The position numbers and the translations under genes are program-made. Shown in pieces: positions 33,428 through 44,271 of a DNA stretch of 64,000 nucleotides. This DNA is from Eleusine coracana subsp. coracana. Its lineage: Eukaryota > Streptophyta > Magnoliopsida > Poales > Poaceae. The stretch covers positions 20,372,001-20,436,000 of the forward strand of contig CM064428.1 in NCBI GenBank assembly GCA_032690845.1, read 5' to 3'. A model generated the notes under the pieces. The model made no database searches, was not told the DNA's origin, and worked only from the letters and a program-made list of their open reading frames with translations. How positions within the stretch are numbered: position 1 is the first letter of the stretch; every line of letters starts with the position of its first letter.

Positions 33428-34318
33428 GTTTCCCAAGATTGCGATAGTCGAGAAGATCCTCACCTTGCTCCCTAGTAGCAAGCTCATCTACATCACTCTT
33501 AATCTCATCATGGAGAAGGATCTCTCCATTGAGGATGTGATTGGTTTGCTCTTTGATGACAAGAAGATCACCATGAGCTGGACGGGGGAGAAGATCTACA
33601 AGGCAAATGGAGCATCATCAAGAAAAGGGAAGGAAGTAGCTTCGAGCTCAAACTTCCTTGATCCCACTACAAGATTGCCTTGCAGCAGCTTCTATAACCC
33701 CTTCGGATCAGGACCTACACCAAGCTCTTCTTCAGGTGCTTCATCAAGCTCTACCCCAAGTGTCATTCCAAGTTGTACTCCAAGCACCTCAGGTGGACCA
33801 TGCATTGGTGTAGGGGGAGCGTCATCAACATTGCTCATGCGATCATTTCACATGATCGATTCTACTAGTCCAGCTCCTCCACCTCCTCCACACGATCGAC
33901 TCTGGAGCTTTTGTCGGGCTCAACAATAGGAGTTCTTCTTTCAATTTGATGAAGTTGTGAGAAATCCGATTGATGACCTTTGTGATACTTCCTTGAAGAT
34001 TTATGATCTTGTGTACAGGATAAACTCCTTCAGAGGTCTTCGGAGGATTGCTCCACTTTAAGTGATTGACAAGATCCTTCAACAAATCACAGCTCCTGAG
34101 AGGGGTTTCTTACTTGAGGAGGTGATCGACAAAAGACACGAGCTCTCAATTGAGAGAGCAATGGAGATAATACTTGTGCTCCACTCACAAGTGGGACATG
34201 TGCTTGAGCACATCACTAGTCTCTATGATCCACCTCATTACTACATCAACCTCGACGATGTACATATGAGGGATGGTCATGGACAATGGAGGTATCGTGC
34301 TCCCTGCCATCCCATATA
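33428..34318 (+). CDS. Unrecognised Ser/Pro-rich ORFs in element K
   Basis: Continuation of the K coding region. Frame 33428-33929 reads EFPKIAIVEKILTLLPSS, NLIMEKDLSIEDVIGLLFDD, then a long Ser/Thr/Pro linker (GSGPTPSSSSGASSSS). That first part, with a leucine-rich helix and a later linker, resembles the layout of a Gag. After a stop at 33928 a further frame has KILQQITAPERGFLLEEV and HSQVGHVLEHITSLYDPPHY, ending near 34318. No known domain is claimed. Frames are broken, so any protein is dead in this copy. Confidence 0.4.
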
Positions 34319-34467
34319 GAGGAGACTTCAGGAGCAAGGATCCCTATCAATGAGGATGGACTTATCGCTCGACGTGGTTAGGTTAGTACAAGTCAATCAA
34401 GTAATGCTTTGGATACTAACACTTATTCCTCTAGTGCTTGTCTTATGGCTACCACTAGGGTCACCTA

Positions 34468-34894
34468 CATCGAGAGATGATCTCGATAGTAATACTAGGT
34501 ATGCGTATGAGTATGAATGCCGATGGACACAAGACGCTTGATTTATACATGTTCGGGCCTCCTTGCGGATAACAACCCTACGTCCTGTTGGTGTTCTTGT
34601 ATAACTACGGTTTGCACTAGGTAGAAAGTTCCTAATATGAGTTCTCTTGATCTCTAAAGACCCCCTGCCCTCCTTATATAACAGAAGGGCAGTGGTTTAC
34701 ATGGTAATCTATGATTCAGTTACATTTGATTCAATCTATCCATCATATCTCTTGACCTAACTTGTAGCTTACTCTAAAGAAATATCCGACTAGCTATCTT
34801 CTGGGCCTTGATCTTCAATGCTTCGGAACCAAGCCTTTGGCCCACTCGGCCATATTGCCGAATGGTTAAGTATCCCATATGCATATATGCCACA
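34468..34894 (-). repeat. Element F 3' LTR
   Basis: Minus-strand start TGTGGCATATATG after PPT-like cttggggctgc; 427 bp. TATA box (reverse ttatata) at 34674-34680. Aligned with the 5' LTR copy at 58198-58471. The terminal CA has become TG on the minus strand (plus 'ca' at 34468), probably by mutation, so the exact end is less certain. Confidence 0.82.
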
Positions 34895-35477
34895 GCAGCC
34901 CCAAGAACTTTCCAATTTTGAATGCGAATCTTCAACTCATCTTGATGTTTCTCAAAATTGAAAAGTGCTTTTCTTGTTGTATATAAAAAAAATCTCCTTC
35001 CTTGACAATTAATAAAAAAGGCGTATTCCATAAGCATAGCCCCCAACTCAGAAGGTGTTGAAATGGAAAATACCTTATGAGTTCAAAAATATTTATAGCC
35101 CCTAAGATATTCATAAATACCACATCCGAGTGGTTTATGATATTAAATAACTAGAATAATATCCAATATTGATACTATCACTCCTTTCATATGTTCTGAT
35201 AGTTTTCAAAGCTTAAGAATTAACTATCTGAATGATTCCCGATCAATCTTGAGACATAGACAGAGTCCCCCGAGTGATAAAAATGCAAAAACTGCAGCAC
35301 CAGGAAACTCTTCCGGGAGTACAGAGAAGGCAAACACTAACCCGCCCTCAAAATTATCAGGACTGAAGTTTAAGCGTCAGTCAAAGTAAGTCTTCTCATT
35401 GATGATACATCTAATTAGTTACTAAATAACCTTGCCTGATATCCCATAATCTACAGATCGGACCAAACTTCCTCTAG
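34895..35477 (-). other. Element F 3' untranslated region
   Basis: AT-rich DNA between the LTR and the antisense gene; no ORF of note. In A the corresponding place holds the N-terminal, PF04195-like exon of the antisense gene, which is missing here. Confidence 0.55.
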
Positions 35478-37225
35478 CTACGTGACTCCCCAGAGCTCCG
35501 TCCTAATAAAGATCAATCTAATTTGAAGGGTAAGCCCTCCATAGATGGTGTCACCAATCACTCGGCAAAGAAACCGAGTGAAGCTGGTGCTGCTCCCACA
35601 GCTCCTCACGTGGCCCAAGACGCTGGGACGCCACAGGTGCCAGATTTGAACGACCCAGGGACGACTGCAGCTCCTGATACTCCTCCACCCATGGACGTCG
35701 AAGAACCAACACTTACTTTTGAAAAGATGCCATAGCCAACCTATGATCATCCGATCGACCCTGAGGAGGACATTGTACCGACTCCCATTCACCATGTGGT
35801 GAAGGAAGGAGCTGTAGATGAAAATCCTCCCGCCAGGTCAGTATACCATATTGGCAAATTTGCCATTGCCGGTTTTGGTGAAGCCGCCGAGCAAGAAGAA
35901 CTGAAGACTTTTGAAGGCTTTATCGAAAAAGCCTTTCACTCATTTCTGGTATACTCTCCCCTGAGTATTTAAATTTACTCCTGGTAGTTATTATGGAAAA
36001 TGATGCATCCTCATGTGCTATTCTCCAGTCTACAGCGCCTGAAGTCCCATATGACCAACAAAAGCAAGCTGCTGCAAATTGTAGAAAGAACATGCTGTAA
36101 AGTCATGGATCTTGAAGATCAGCTTGCCAAGGAAAGACTTGAGGTCGGGGCGCCTGGTTCTTGAGTTAAGGAACCGTTCATCTCAAGCTAACAAACTTCA
36201 ATTTAAACTCTCAGGTATGTTATTAATGCATAACATGATGACGGCAACCTATACCCCATATTTATCAGATGTTTCTGTTTCAGGATTGGCGTAGGAACTC
36301 GCTGCAAAGAGCAAGAAAGATGCTGACTCGGCGATGATGATTGCCGAGTTGAGGAACCGAGTGAAGACTCTGGAGTCATCCTTCAATGCTATGGAGACAC
36401 TAAAGAATGAAAACAAGGAATTGAAATAGTAGCTTCAATCTTCAGATTAAATCAAAAAGAATTTTGAGAAATTGAAGGATGGCTTCAAACCATGAAGGAG
36501 TCCCAAGCCCAATGGAAGAAACGAGCAGAAGGTATAAATTTACATATCTTCATATATGAAAAATGTCGCTGCCGACTTATGTCTTTTGTATACCAGATAT
36601 CGAGGAAAGAATTTAAGCTCAAAGAGAAAGTAATGTGGAGCTAGAAAACGGGCTAGCCAAGGCTGAAGGCATTTTCAAAAAGTCTATTGATGAACTAAAC
36701 AAATTCAAAAAAAATCCTTCAAAGAGATAGAAAAGCTCAAGGAAGAATACAAAACCAAAGTTGCAGCTCTGGAACTGGAAAAGTCAGACTCTGAAAAATG
36801 CCTGAGAGGTAAATCTTATCTTTGCCTTACCTTCCCCACTGAGTCCTTACTGATATGAACTATGAAGCCATTGTGCTCCTATAGGATCAAAAAAGGCTTA
36901 TGAGCTATTACAAAAGAAATTTATCAAGGGTGATGAAAATCTTCGCTGGTCTCTTGTAGCTCTGCAAAAAGACGCAGAGGTGGTGGCGCAATACATCATG
37001 CCAGAGGACAAACCACCCCGATGCCGAGACCTCCTCACTCGGTTGCAAGAAGCCCCAAGCCGAGTGAAAGAACATGCTCGGCACATCGCAGAATTAGCCG
37101 GTGCTCAGATACTAGCCATTGCCAAGTCCCATATTCCCAACATCAACATAGACGTGGTCGCGGAAGAATTTCACGAGGACTTTTCTGATGAGCAGTGTGG
37201 GCACAAAAAACTGCCAGTGTGTTAG
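35478..37225 (+). pseudogene. Antisense spliced gene of element F, N-terminal exon lost
   Basis: Runs opposite to F, like the antisense gene of A. Putative exons: 35478-35948 (LRDSPELRPNKDQ, Pro-rich, GKFAIAGFGEAAEQEELKTF), 36029-36214 (coiled coil, VMDLEDQLAKERLE), 36284-36430 (MIAELRNRVKTLESSFNAM), about 36600-36730, and 36885-37225 (GSKKAYELLQKKFI, HIAELAGAQILAIAKSH, ending near EEFHEDFSDEQC). Borders are GT...AG-like. The last exon resembles the last exon of A (EGFNPDLTDDQC) in position and sequence. Stops at 35733 and in exons 2-4 make it a pseudogene. Homology by eye; function unknown. Confidence 0.68.
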
Positions 37226-37755
37226 CTGACCAGATAGAGTTGGATCCATTGCCAAAACTGTAATGTTTTATATGATACTTCTGTATCATCACCAATTATG
37301 TAATGAATTTTAATTCAGTAGACCCTTAGGATTTAGGTCCATCACCATAATTGTAATGAACTCTGAGACGTAATGTTTTGTTTATGTACTGTATGAACTC
37401 ATATTCAACACTCACAACCAATACACAACGCACGTCAGTACTCTAAACAATGTTCCCAATAACCAACATGAACCATGGAGACTAAGGACTGACTCGGTCA
37501 AGCATATGTGAATCAGGAAAGTTTCCTTGGTCCTCAATAGGCGATATGAGCCCTGCGGACTAAGAACCCACTTGGCCAACATGTGCGAGCCGAGGTGGTA
37601 CCAAGAATAAAAAATTAGGGTCATGACTGTTCGTTATCAACAAATAATTAGCTCGCATAGAACCATGCAAGCAGTTATCATGACCACAAAAAACATATGT
37701 ATATATATTATATCAAATAATACAAACTTATATGGACTAGAACAAACTACAAAAG

Positions 37756-38541
37756 CTAGCCATAGAAACAACATAGCTGAGATATGTTCCATGAGCTAGG
37801 AAGGTCCGATCCATCCTCGCGCATCAACTGATATGCACCTGGCCGAGTGACTTCCTTCACAATAAAAGGCCCCTCCCATGGAACCGAAAGCTTGTGCTTG
37901 TCGACCGTAGATTGAACCTGCTTTAAAACTAGATCACCCACCGCAAAATAAAGAGATCTGACATTTTTGTCGTGATATCGATGCAAACTCTGTTGGTATT
38001 TGGCCAACCGAATTAAAGTGGCATCACGCTTTTCTTCCAGCAACAAAAAGTCATCATGCCTATGTTCGTTTGAAAGCTTTTCATCATAAGCCGATGCACA
38101 TGGTGAAACAAATAGTACTTTGATCGGCAACATTGCTTCAGAGGCATAAACCAACATGAAGGGCGAGTGCCTCGTAGCCCGACCGATATTGGTTCTCAGC
38201 CCCCATAGTACTGATGGTAGCTCTTAGACCCAACGCCGAGCGTATTTCTCCAATCTATCGAATATGTGAGGTTTGATTCCTGACAGTATAAGGCCATTTG
38301 CCCGCTCGACTTGACCGTTGCTTTGTGGATGGGCTGCTGAGGCATATCCAATCTTAAATCCTATCTTGTCAGCAAAATCCTTGAACTCTTGTGCTATGAA
38401 CTGACTTCCGTTATCGGTGATAATCTTGTGTGGGGCACCAAACCGAGTGACTATCTCAGTCATAAATTCAACGGCCTTTTTTGGGGAATTTTTTCTGACT
38501 GGTTTTGCCTCGATCCATTTGGAAAACTTATCCATAGCCAC
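37756..38541 (-). pseudogene. Element F integrase, core and C-terminus
   Basis: Minus-strand frames. 38541-38224 holds part of the catalytic core: FSKWIEAKPV, ITDNGSQFIAQEF (D) and GQVERANGLIL (E). A stop at about 38225 follows RRWV. 38157-37756 is the C-terminal domain: MLVYASEAMLPIKV, YHDKNVRSLYFAVGDLVL, VPWEGPFIVKEVTRPGAYQL, ending NISQLCCFYG*. Compared with element A the order is identical. Inactivated by stops. Confidence 0.88.
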
Positions 38542-38571
38542 GAACAGATGGGTGGAACTTCCCTGAGCCTT

Positions 38572-39051
38572 CTAAAAAGGTCCAACAATATCCAAGCCCC
38601 AAACCGAGAAAGGCCATGTTATCGGGATATTCTGTAGTTCGATGGCAGGTACGTGCATCTGTCGAGCAAAAAACTGGCATCCCTCGTACTTCTGAATGAT
38701 GTCCTTTGCATCTCTGATGGCCATAGGCCAATAAAATCCCTGTCGCATTGCTTTGGACGCTATAGTCGAAGGGCCTGCATGGTTCCCGCATATGCCAGCG
38801 TGGACCTCCTTTAGGATAGCAATGCCCTCCTCCTGCGACAAGCACTTCAAAAGTACGCCATATGGGCTATGCTTGTATAACAGATTATCCATAGTGCAGT
38901 ATAGCCTTGACTTGCAAATTATTCGGAGGGCTTCTTCTTTGTCGGCTGGCAACACTAAACTGTCCAAATACTCGATGAGTAGGACCCTCCAGTCTATCTC
39001 CATTACAAGGATTTGCCGAGATGCTTCTTTATGTTTGACAACCTGTGCCAT
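38572..39051 (-). pseudogene. Element F integrase zinc domain and first catalytic Asp
   Basis: Reads MAQVVKHKEASRQILVMEID, then KEVHAGICGNHAGPSTIASK, YWPMAIRDAKDIIQKYEGC and, at its end, WGLDIVGPF, the first catalytic Asp. A stop (TAG, near 38573) separates it from the rest of the core. The zinc-binding Cys pair is altered (KYEGCQFFARQMH, where A has KCEGCQFFAQQTH), so a ligand Cys is lost. Confidence 0.87.
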
Positions 39052-39054
39052 AGT

Positions 39055-39603
39055 TTACTGGGATAGTACGGATGGCTTGTGTAGATCATCGAGAAATACT
39101 CCGTCGGGTATTTGCGCTCTGCTGGACCCAAGTTTTGCGAACATGTCTGCTTCCTCATTAAACTTGCGGAGGACATGTTTATATTCCATTCCATCAAACT
39201 CGTCTTCAAGCTTCCGAACTTCAGCATAGTATGCTGTCATACTTTCATCAGAGCAACACCACTCCTTGGTTACCTGATTGATGACGAGCGCCGAGTCTCC
39301 TGAAATATTGATCCGCTTGACGTCAAGTGATATATCAATCTTTAAACTGTGCAAGAGGGCCTCGTACTCTGCCGTGTTATTAGATGGAACACCGAATACA
39401 CACTTCTCAGGGTTGAGCTTCATGCTATAAGTGCCGAGATTATTGAACGTCTCTGTGAGGTCTTGAATTAGGTCAGACGCGAGCCGGCTCTTGACCACCA
39501 CATCGTCTACGTAGGTCTCAGCGTTTCGTCCAATCTGATTGCCTAAACAACACTGCATTGTCCATTGATATGTAGCACCCACATTCTTTAGCCCGAAAGG
39601 CAT
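39055..39603 (-). pseudogene. Element F RT C-terminus fused in frame to second RNase H
   Basis: Begins MPFGLKNVGATYQW, with catalytic TYVDDVVVKSR, NPEKCVFGVPS, then directly NNTAEYEALLHSLKID and GDSALVINQVTKEW of the second RNase H. In element A these two points lie about 280 residues apart. The first RNase H, the connection and the first half of the second RNase H are missing, yet the frame is open through the joint. It ends DDLHKPSVLSQ*. This looks like one clean deletion. Confidence 0.87.
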
Positions 39604-40316
39604 TGTCGTGTAGCAAAAAGCTCCAAAAGGTGTGATGAATGAAGTTTTCAGCTAGTCCGACTCATGCAAAGGAATCTAATTGTAGCCTAAATAGGCATCC
39701 AAAAAGCATAACAGATCGCAGCCAACCGTTGAGTCAACTACTTGGTCGATGCGAGGGAGGGTGAATGGATCTTTGGGACACGCCTTGTTAACGCCAGTAT
39801 AGTCCACGCACATTTGCCACTCCTTATTCTTTTTCCGTACTAAGACTAGGTTAGCTAAACAGTCGGGGTGAAATACTTCTTTAATAAAATCGCCACCAAT
39901 AATTGGCCGATTTCATTTCTAATTGCATCCTTACGATCTTGCAAAAATCGTCTAAGACGTTGGCGCACAGGTTTGGCACTCGGTCGAACATGTAATCTGT
40001 GCTCAGCCTTTTCCCCTGGAACACCCGACATATCAGAAGGTTTCCATGCAAATATTAGTTTATTATTATGAAGGAAAAGGATGAGCACGCTTTCCTATTT
40101 GGCATCCAAGTTGACCCTGATATTGGCGGCCTTGGATACATCGCTATCATCTAGCTGGATTTGTTTTGATTCTAGAATCTCTGCCTGCATCGCCATCTTC
40201 TTGGGAGGGGCATGGAGGTCGGTAACCTCCATATCTGTGGCCGCCGACTTCAGCTCGGCCAGCACTGACACCATCGCCATCTTCTCTGTCAGCCCACAAC
40301 TCTGGTTGTCGCAGTC
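39604..40316 (-). pseudogene. Element F RT N-terminus and protease-RT linker
   Basis: 40316-40095 carries the linker (CDNQSCGLTEKMAMVSV, LAELKSAATDMEVTDLH), then 40088-39855 reads FAWKPSDMSGVPGEKAEHRL, a conserved lead-in to RT of Tat elements. Frameshift at about 39880, after which RT resumes (VFHPDCLANLVLV, NKEWQMCVDYT, LPRIDQVVDST) with several stops before MPFGLKN at 39603. Pseudogene. Cut at 40317 by C2. Confidence 0.85.
40312..40316. repeat. Target-site duplication of C2, left copy (cagtc)
   Basis: Identical to 55404-55408 on the far side of C2. The duplicated bases lie in the F protease-RT linker. Confidence 0.93.
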
Positions 40317-42045
40317 TGAGAAACTATGTGGATATGTGCCATGGTTTCTAATATATGTGATAAGTAATTGACTTGAGCGGATTTGTGTTTGAGTTGAAAT
40401 ATGGGAATCTAGGGATTGCATGAGTTTGTGCATGTCATGGTTTTGACTAACCGGAGTTGGTGGAGGTATTGGTGATGTCGCAAGAGTTGGGAAATGTGTT
40501 TGCTTGTCTCATGATGTGTCGGTCACTGGAGTCAACTTGGCGGTCAATGGCGAGAGGATCAGGTAAAAGTAGGGGACATGGGGTCGGACGATCGGGATGC
40601 CAGGTGAAGTCAAGGGTGATCCACACCGTACACGTGGAGAGGCAAGAAGTGCGGACGGTTTCGCGGGTGAGCCTCAAAACCGTGGTGGTGATGAAGACGG
40701 CGTGTTCACCAAGTCAAGGTGAACGGGAAGCCGGTGCAAGTGACAAGGGGACCCGATGGATAGGGACTGGGAGAGACTTGCTGGTGGTCTCGATCGTGGG
40801 ACAAGGTGACACGCGTCAACATTGAGAAGTCACACTTTGAGAAGCGTGCAAGGCAGTTTCCTGGTTTGGGCCTCAACACCGGTGGCGGCGATTGGAGGTG
40901 CATGTGGCACCATCGCGGAGCTTGCTTTGAGACGAAGCAAAGACGTGAAGTGTCCGGTGGCATTTGGGCGATGAGGTGAAAGATGGATGATTATGCCCCC
41001 GGTGGTAGGTGGGTGTGTTATGTAGGTCAAGGATAGAGTGGCCATGTGGACAATAGACCCTAGGCCTATATAAGAAGAGGTAGGGCTAGTGGAAGAGGTG
41101 CCTCTCTTTCCATTAGCCTTGTGTTAGGACTTCATTCAAGTGCAGTACTTCATGTTTTAGAGGAGAGGAAGAGGGTGGCTTCCTAGCCTTGTATCTATGG
41201 ATCTTATATGTATGTGTCTATGATATGAGAATTATTTTCATGCTCAAGATCTTCCTCTCTCCCTAAATCCCGAAATTCTCTTTTTCCCTATTTTTAGAGC
41301 TATTTTTGTGGGAATTTTTTATCTCCTTTTTGGATGAGTTTTTGGTGTGGATTTCTTAGGGAACTTCATGCTATGATGAGCTAGATCAATCCTACATAGG
41401 TTCATGACCAAATCAAGAGCTCTAGCACCTTCGATTTGAAGGATTTCTCAAGTTTTCCCTTTTTGGTGTTCTTGACACAAGATCGGAAATTCGTGATGAT
41501 TCCTTGAGTCAATTGAGTTGATCTTCTAGGATTAGGGCCGTGATGTGTTGAGGATTCACTGATCCAAAAATCGCATAATTTAGAGTTCGTTTGTTTAGGT
41601 TTTGACCAAGTTTTTGCTTCATCCTGAAACTTTTTCCTGTTCTGTCGGGGTCGATCGGCACTGCCGATGACTAGGACCGGCACTGCCAGTGGGTCATAGT
41701 ATCCCGCACCAGCACTGCCGATGGGTCAGATCAGCACTGACGATAGGGCCAACCGGCACTGTCGATGGCCCTGATCGGCACTGCTGGTAGTGGTCCAGTA
41801 AGGTCTGGTTTTTGGTGAGTCTCTTGACTAGTTTGAGTCCTTGTTGTTTCTTGTTGTTTCTGCTGTGTTTCTTTGCTGTAGTTGATTACTCCTAGGGCTA
41901 GTACTCCACGAGTTGGTATGTGTAGTCTTGGTGATTGGTTCGGAGGTTGGCTTGGGTTGTTTTTGGGATATAGGCCAAGTTCTCTTGGAGAATTTTGATT
42001 GGCTCCCATTCACCCCTCCTCTAGTCGCCTTCTCGGTCCTTTAAT
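40317..42045 (+). repeat. Element C2 left LTR
   Basis: Starts TGAGAAACTATG, ends ...tcctttaat before the PBS (terminal CA decayed to TA). TATA box tatataa at 41067-41073. Imperfect palindromes of the type ATCGGCACTGCCGAT lie at 41649-41800. About 28 differences from the right LTR in the first 290 bp. Short ORFs inside are chance. Confidence 0.92.
41649..41800. repeat. Palindrome array in C2 left LTR (ccggcactgccggt type)
   Basis: Six imperfect copies of a 14-16-bp palindrome with the core ggcactgcc, spaced about 25 bp. The right LTR has the same array at 54267-54390. In an RNA copy each could fold into a hairpin. Confidence 0.82.
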
Positions 42046-42058
42046 TGGTATCAGAGCC
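42046..42058 (+). promoter_or_regulatory. Element C2 primer binding site
   Basis: TGGTATCAGAGCC directly after the LTR, matching the 3' end of initiator tRNA-Met. Confidence 0.92.
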
Positions 42059-42106
42059 GATTTGATCACTAGTTGACCTTCACCGGCTTTGTTATCCGAA
42101 TGCGAC

Positions 42107-44271
42107 ATGGAGAAGCGTGCAGTCAAGCTCTGGATATTCGATGGAGAGGACTTCCCCTACTGGAAGTCGTGGACCAAGGCTTATCTCTTGAGTCAAGGAC
42201 ATGCTATTTGGAACATCGTCGAGCAAGAATACAACATACCTGACGACCTCAACAGCGCTCCAATAGGTGAGTGGAACAGGTATGAACACAACTCCAAAGC
42301 TGTCAACATTCTGCTCTCTGCACTTGGTAGGAGTGAACATGATCGCGTTGCACACCTTGACATTGCTCATGCTATTTGGGTTAAGCTTTGCACATACCAT
42401 GAGGGTACCAATCAAGTCAAGTCTATGCGTAAGGATTCTTACAATTGACAGTACCAAACCTTTGCACAAAAACCTGGCGAGTCACTAGATGACACCTTTC
42501 ATAGGTTTGAGGCAATTGTGTGCAACTTGCGGGCTTGTGGTAACCTTGTGTACAGTGATAATGATAGAGCTAAGCAACTGCTATACTCACTTGACGAAAA
42601 TATTTGGGGGGTTAAAATTGCTGCTCTAGAAGAAACTGCTAACTTCAATACCTTGAACTGTGAGCAACTTTATAGCAAGCTGAAATCTCATGAACTGTCT
42701 AGGAAATCTCGTCCTAATCATGTTAATCCTGCTTCTAGCATGGCTTTGCTTTCTAGCTCTAAGAAGGGTAGTCACAGTGATGCTTCTTATGGAACTAACC
42801 CCTCACTTGACAAATCTTCTTTGGAGTTTGCTCTGTCTTCTCTTGTTGCAGCTTCCGATGAACAGATGGAGTGCATCCCTGACGAGGAGCTGTCCTTGCT
42901 CACAAGGAAGTTCAGGAAGTTCTACAACAACCAGAAGGAGAGAAGAGGAGGTGGTTCAAGAACCTGCTTCGAGTGCGATGACCTAGTACACTTCATTGCT
43001 GATTGTCCCAAGAAGAAGAAGAAGGTCGGATACCGCGACAACAACACTGAAGACTTCATGCAGAAGAAGAACCGCTTCTCAAGAAGGGCAAGAACTCCAA
43101 GAAATTCTCCAAGACCATTGCACGCACCTGCGTTGCTGCCTTGAGCGATGTCAACCTCACATCAAGCGAAGACCTTACAAGCTCGGAGGAGGAGGTTGAA
43201 AAGCCATGTGTCAAGAGGAAGGATGACTTCACCGAGCTTTGCTTCATGGCAAAGAACGATCATGACATCGATTCTGGATCCGACTCTGACATAAGCAAGG
43301 TACCTCCCACTGTTGATGAGCTCTCTTCTGAACTTGATCATTTGCGCGATCTTCTGCTCTTGCAAGATGATAAACTTCACAGTGCTGTTCGTGAGAGTAG
43401 AGAGCTTAAGTCTAAGTTGGAGAGTGCTGATTTTGAAATTGCTTCGCTTAGGTCTAAGCTTTCTTGTGATGTCACTGTTGTAGAGTGTGAGTCATGTCAA
43501 GTTGTGATGAATGATCTGAGTTGGAGGGAGAGTCTGCATGCTCAAGTTGCCAGTCAACTTGTGACTGCCCTTAAGGAGCTTGATGAATTCAAAGCTAGGC
43601 CAACTCTTTTGGGTGCATGTCAGATGTGCCCCAAGCTCACAAGTGAGTTGGAAGCTCAAACCCTCAAAGTCAAAGAGCTTGAGTCCAAGCTGCTCATTGA
43701 GACTCGTTCTAATGTCCTTCCACCACCCTGTGAGGTGTGTGTCTCTCTTAAGGACAAGCTTGTAATCATTAGGGAGGAAAACAAAGTCCTAGTCCAAGAA
43801 AATGACTATCTTGTTTCTAAGCTCCAAGGAACCTTAGTGAGTGAAGAGAAAATTGAGAGTGACCTAGCAAGAGACAAAGAGAGTGCGAATCGGTCAGCCT
43901 ACAACTTGGGTTTAAGATTTGAGAGGGTTGACAAAGAGAGTGAAAATATGGGTAAGTTTGTGCCTAGCTCTAGCTACAAGGATGAGGAACAATCCATCAA
44001 ACCCACTGACACATACTATCCACCAAACCCCAAACCTTCCTTCAACCCAAAGCATACAGAGAAGCCAAAACCCAAACCTCCTGTGCAAACAAAGCCTAAA
44101 CATGAGACATTCTACATTTGCATGTTCTGTGGTCGTAAGGGTCACTTGGATCAGTACTGTTATAGGTGTAAGAAGATTGAGAGGATGCAAGCTGAGTTAA
44201 CTAGGAATGTGCATCATGATGATTTTGATGTTTTTCAGCCTTGCTCTTTTTCTCGTGCTTATCGTGGATAG
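42107..44271 (+). pseudogene. gag: Element C2 gag with coiled-coil extension
   Basis: ATG at 42107 (MEKRAVKLWIFDGEDFPYW). Capsid region: NSKAVNILLSALGRSEHDRV, stop TGA 42446, then KPGESLDDTFHRFEAIVCNL. First zinc knuckle CFECDDLVHFIADC (Gly to Asp and Val, degenerate) near 42965. A one-base shift near 43080 changes frame; the main extension is open at 43141-44271. It is a long coiled coil (DELSSELDHLRDLLLLQDDK, LESKLLIETRSNVLP) with CxxC pairs (VECESCQ, GACQMCPKL, PPPCEVC) and a second zinc knuckle CMFCGRKGHLDQYC near 44130. Long Gag with a coiled coil is typical of Sireviruses. Two defects make it a pseudogene. Confidence 0.9.

Larger units (their letters stand above)
32928..34467 (+). mobile_element. 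Element K: internal region of the J family, unclassified
   Basis: Begins with a PBS-like TGGTACTAGAGCC (32928-32940) and a leader (gtgctcatctttgaggctta) that matches the leader of J. No LTR precedes it; E gag runs straight in. K ends where the 3' LTR of F starts (34468), so F may be inserted in it. It carries unrecognised ORFs (next entries) and no RT, integrase or RNase H. It could be a non-autonomous element or only the 5' part of a larger one. Confidence 0.6.

Noticed and set aside
41402..42013. Minus-strand ORFs in the C2 left LTR as genes
   Set aside because: They overlap the palindrome array and the LTR end, lack motifs, and the right LTR does not keep the frames.
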